Origin: CAYOWK01 sp964407665
Lineage (GTDB): Bacteria > Pseudomonadota > Alphaproteobacteria > Caulobacterales > Hyphomonadaceae
Direction of reading: 5' to 3'
DNA: 64,000 nt
NCBI GenBank assembly: GCA_964407665.1
Contig: CAYOWK010000012.1
Coordinates: 21,290-85,289, forward strand
In this document: in pieces, positions 63,607 to 64,000 of the stretch
Position numbering within the stretch: the first letter of the stretch is position 1
Layout of the letters: each line of letters opens with the position of its first letter
Notes under the pieces: model-generated
What the model saw: the letters and a program-made list of their open reading frames with translations, nothing else
Told to the model about the DNA's origin: nothing
Database searches by the model: none
Made by a program: the position numbers and the translations under genes

Positions 63607-64000
63607 TCGTCCGGACCGGCACGAGCCGTCCGTGATGCTGTAGCTCTGCCTCCATTATGCCCGTTTGGGCAAAGGGAGGCCGGGGCGCGTGGAAACGCGC
63701 CTTGTTTAGTACAATGCCAGCTTGCGCTGGCCGGTGCGTGTTCCCACGCGCCCCGCAGATCGGTTGCTGACCGGTGTGAGGATAGGATTTGACCGTAGTC
63801 CCGTCCTCCCGCCTTGCCGAAGCGAAGGCCGGAGCGACACGCCCGGTGTTTAGATCCACTCCCACATCCCGGACAGCGCGTGCAGGGGGCTTCCGATCCC
63901 CCTCGACACTCCGGTTCCATACCCGGAGCCAGATTTTCATGAGGGGTGGCGGGCGCCCTCCCGCCCTTCGCTTGCGCTTCGGGCGTTCGTCGTTCGAAAC
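63607..64000 (+). repeat. Structured intergenic element, copy C (cut by window edge)
   Basis: Begins 143 bases before the second GMC gene and runs off the right edge. It has CCGTCCGTGATGCTGT, a hairpin GCCTCC...GGAGGC with a nested GCCC-GTTT-GGGC (63648-63680), outer stem arms CGGGGCGCGT (from 63681) and ACGCGCCCCG (to 63755), and inner hairpin GCCAGC-TTGC-GCTGGC (63716-63731). From about 63740 onward it is almost identical to copy B in reverse orientation. The remaining sequence of 63465-64000 holds only the GMC leader. Confidence 0.85.

Overview
The window is GC-rich, densely coded bacterial chromosome. It most resembles an alphaproteobacterium, possibly of the Caulobacterales/Hyphomonadaceae type; only the class is firm. 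The reasons are a GAAC-N7-GAAC LexA box in front of an imuA-imuB-dnaE2 mutasome, the 'TCATCCTGAGGAGC' type of intergenic palindrome, and a TonB-receptor-rich, oligotroph-like gene content. I see no phage, insertion sequence, CRISPR array, rRNA or tRNA. A 100-base run of N (36400-36499) marks a scaffold gap.

Layout. 1-2 kb: start of csgF (curli assembly, cut by the window edge) and two MarR regulators, all on the minus strand. 2.1-7.8 kb: SOS mutagenesis operon imuA-imuB-dnaE2. 8.2-14.4 kb: a TonB-dependent receptor followed by a large beta-propeller/amidohydrolase lipoprotein. 15-17.1 kb: small membrane protein and gamma-glutamyltransferase. 17.4-20.5 kb: PepSY membrane protein, DUF2271, DUF4198 and ApbE, probably an extracytoplasmic flavin redox set. 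20.6-24.8 kb: ABC ATPase, FtsX-type permease and AttH/CrtC-like protein. 25.1-29 kb: three-subunit molybdenum hydroxylase plus a MoaD-like protein. 29-33.2 kb: response regulator, TPR-histidine kinase and EAL protein. 33.6-36.7 kb: an S8 autotransporter-like protease whose N-terminus is a tandem array of the heptad YGDIFPF. 37.2-41.2 kb: TetR regulator, SET-domain protein, PHA synthase and two small membrane proteins. 41.2-47.2 kb: EAL protein, cupredoxin, DUF3034 barrel, exported truncated haemoglobin and two related membrane proteins. 47.3-50 kb: TetR regulator, carboxylesterase and GIY-YIG protein.

51-63.5 kb is the most coherent system. A GMC dehydrogenase plus its Tat-exported small subunit sits at each end. 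Between them lie a sulfatase, two DUF1080 (3-keto-glycoside cleavage family) lipoproteins, a Gfo/Idh oxidoreductase, two sugar isomerase-like TIM barrels (one exported, one cytoplasmic) and an MFS permease. I read it as a periplasmic pathway: oxidise glycosides at C3, cleave the keto-glycoside, import the keto-sugar and reduce it in the cytoplasm.

This cluster is bracketed by two inverted copies of a ~400-550 bp intergenic element; a third, diverged copy lies at 14.4 kb. All three keep the same nested hairpins, with compensatory base changes, so the element appears to be selected for structure. The element, the YGDIFPF repeat protease and the duplicated keto-glycoside cluster are the three things most worth following up.
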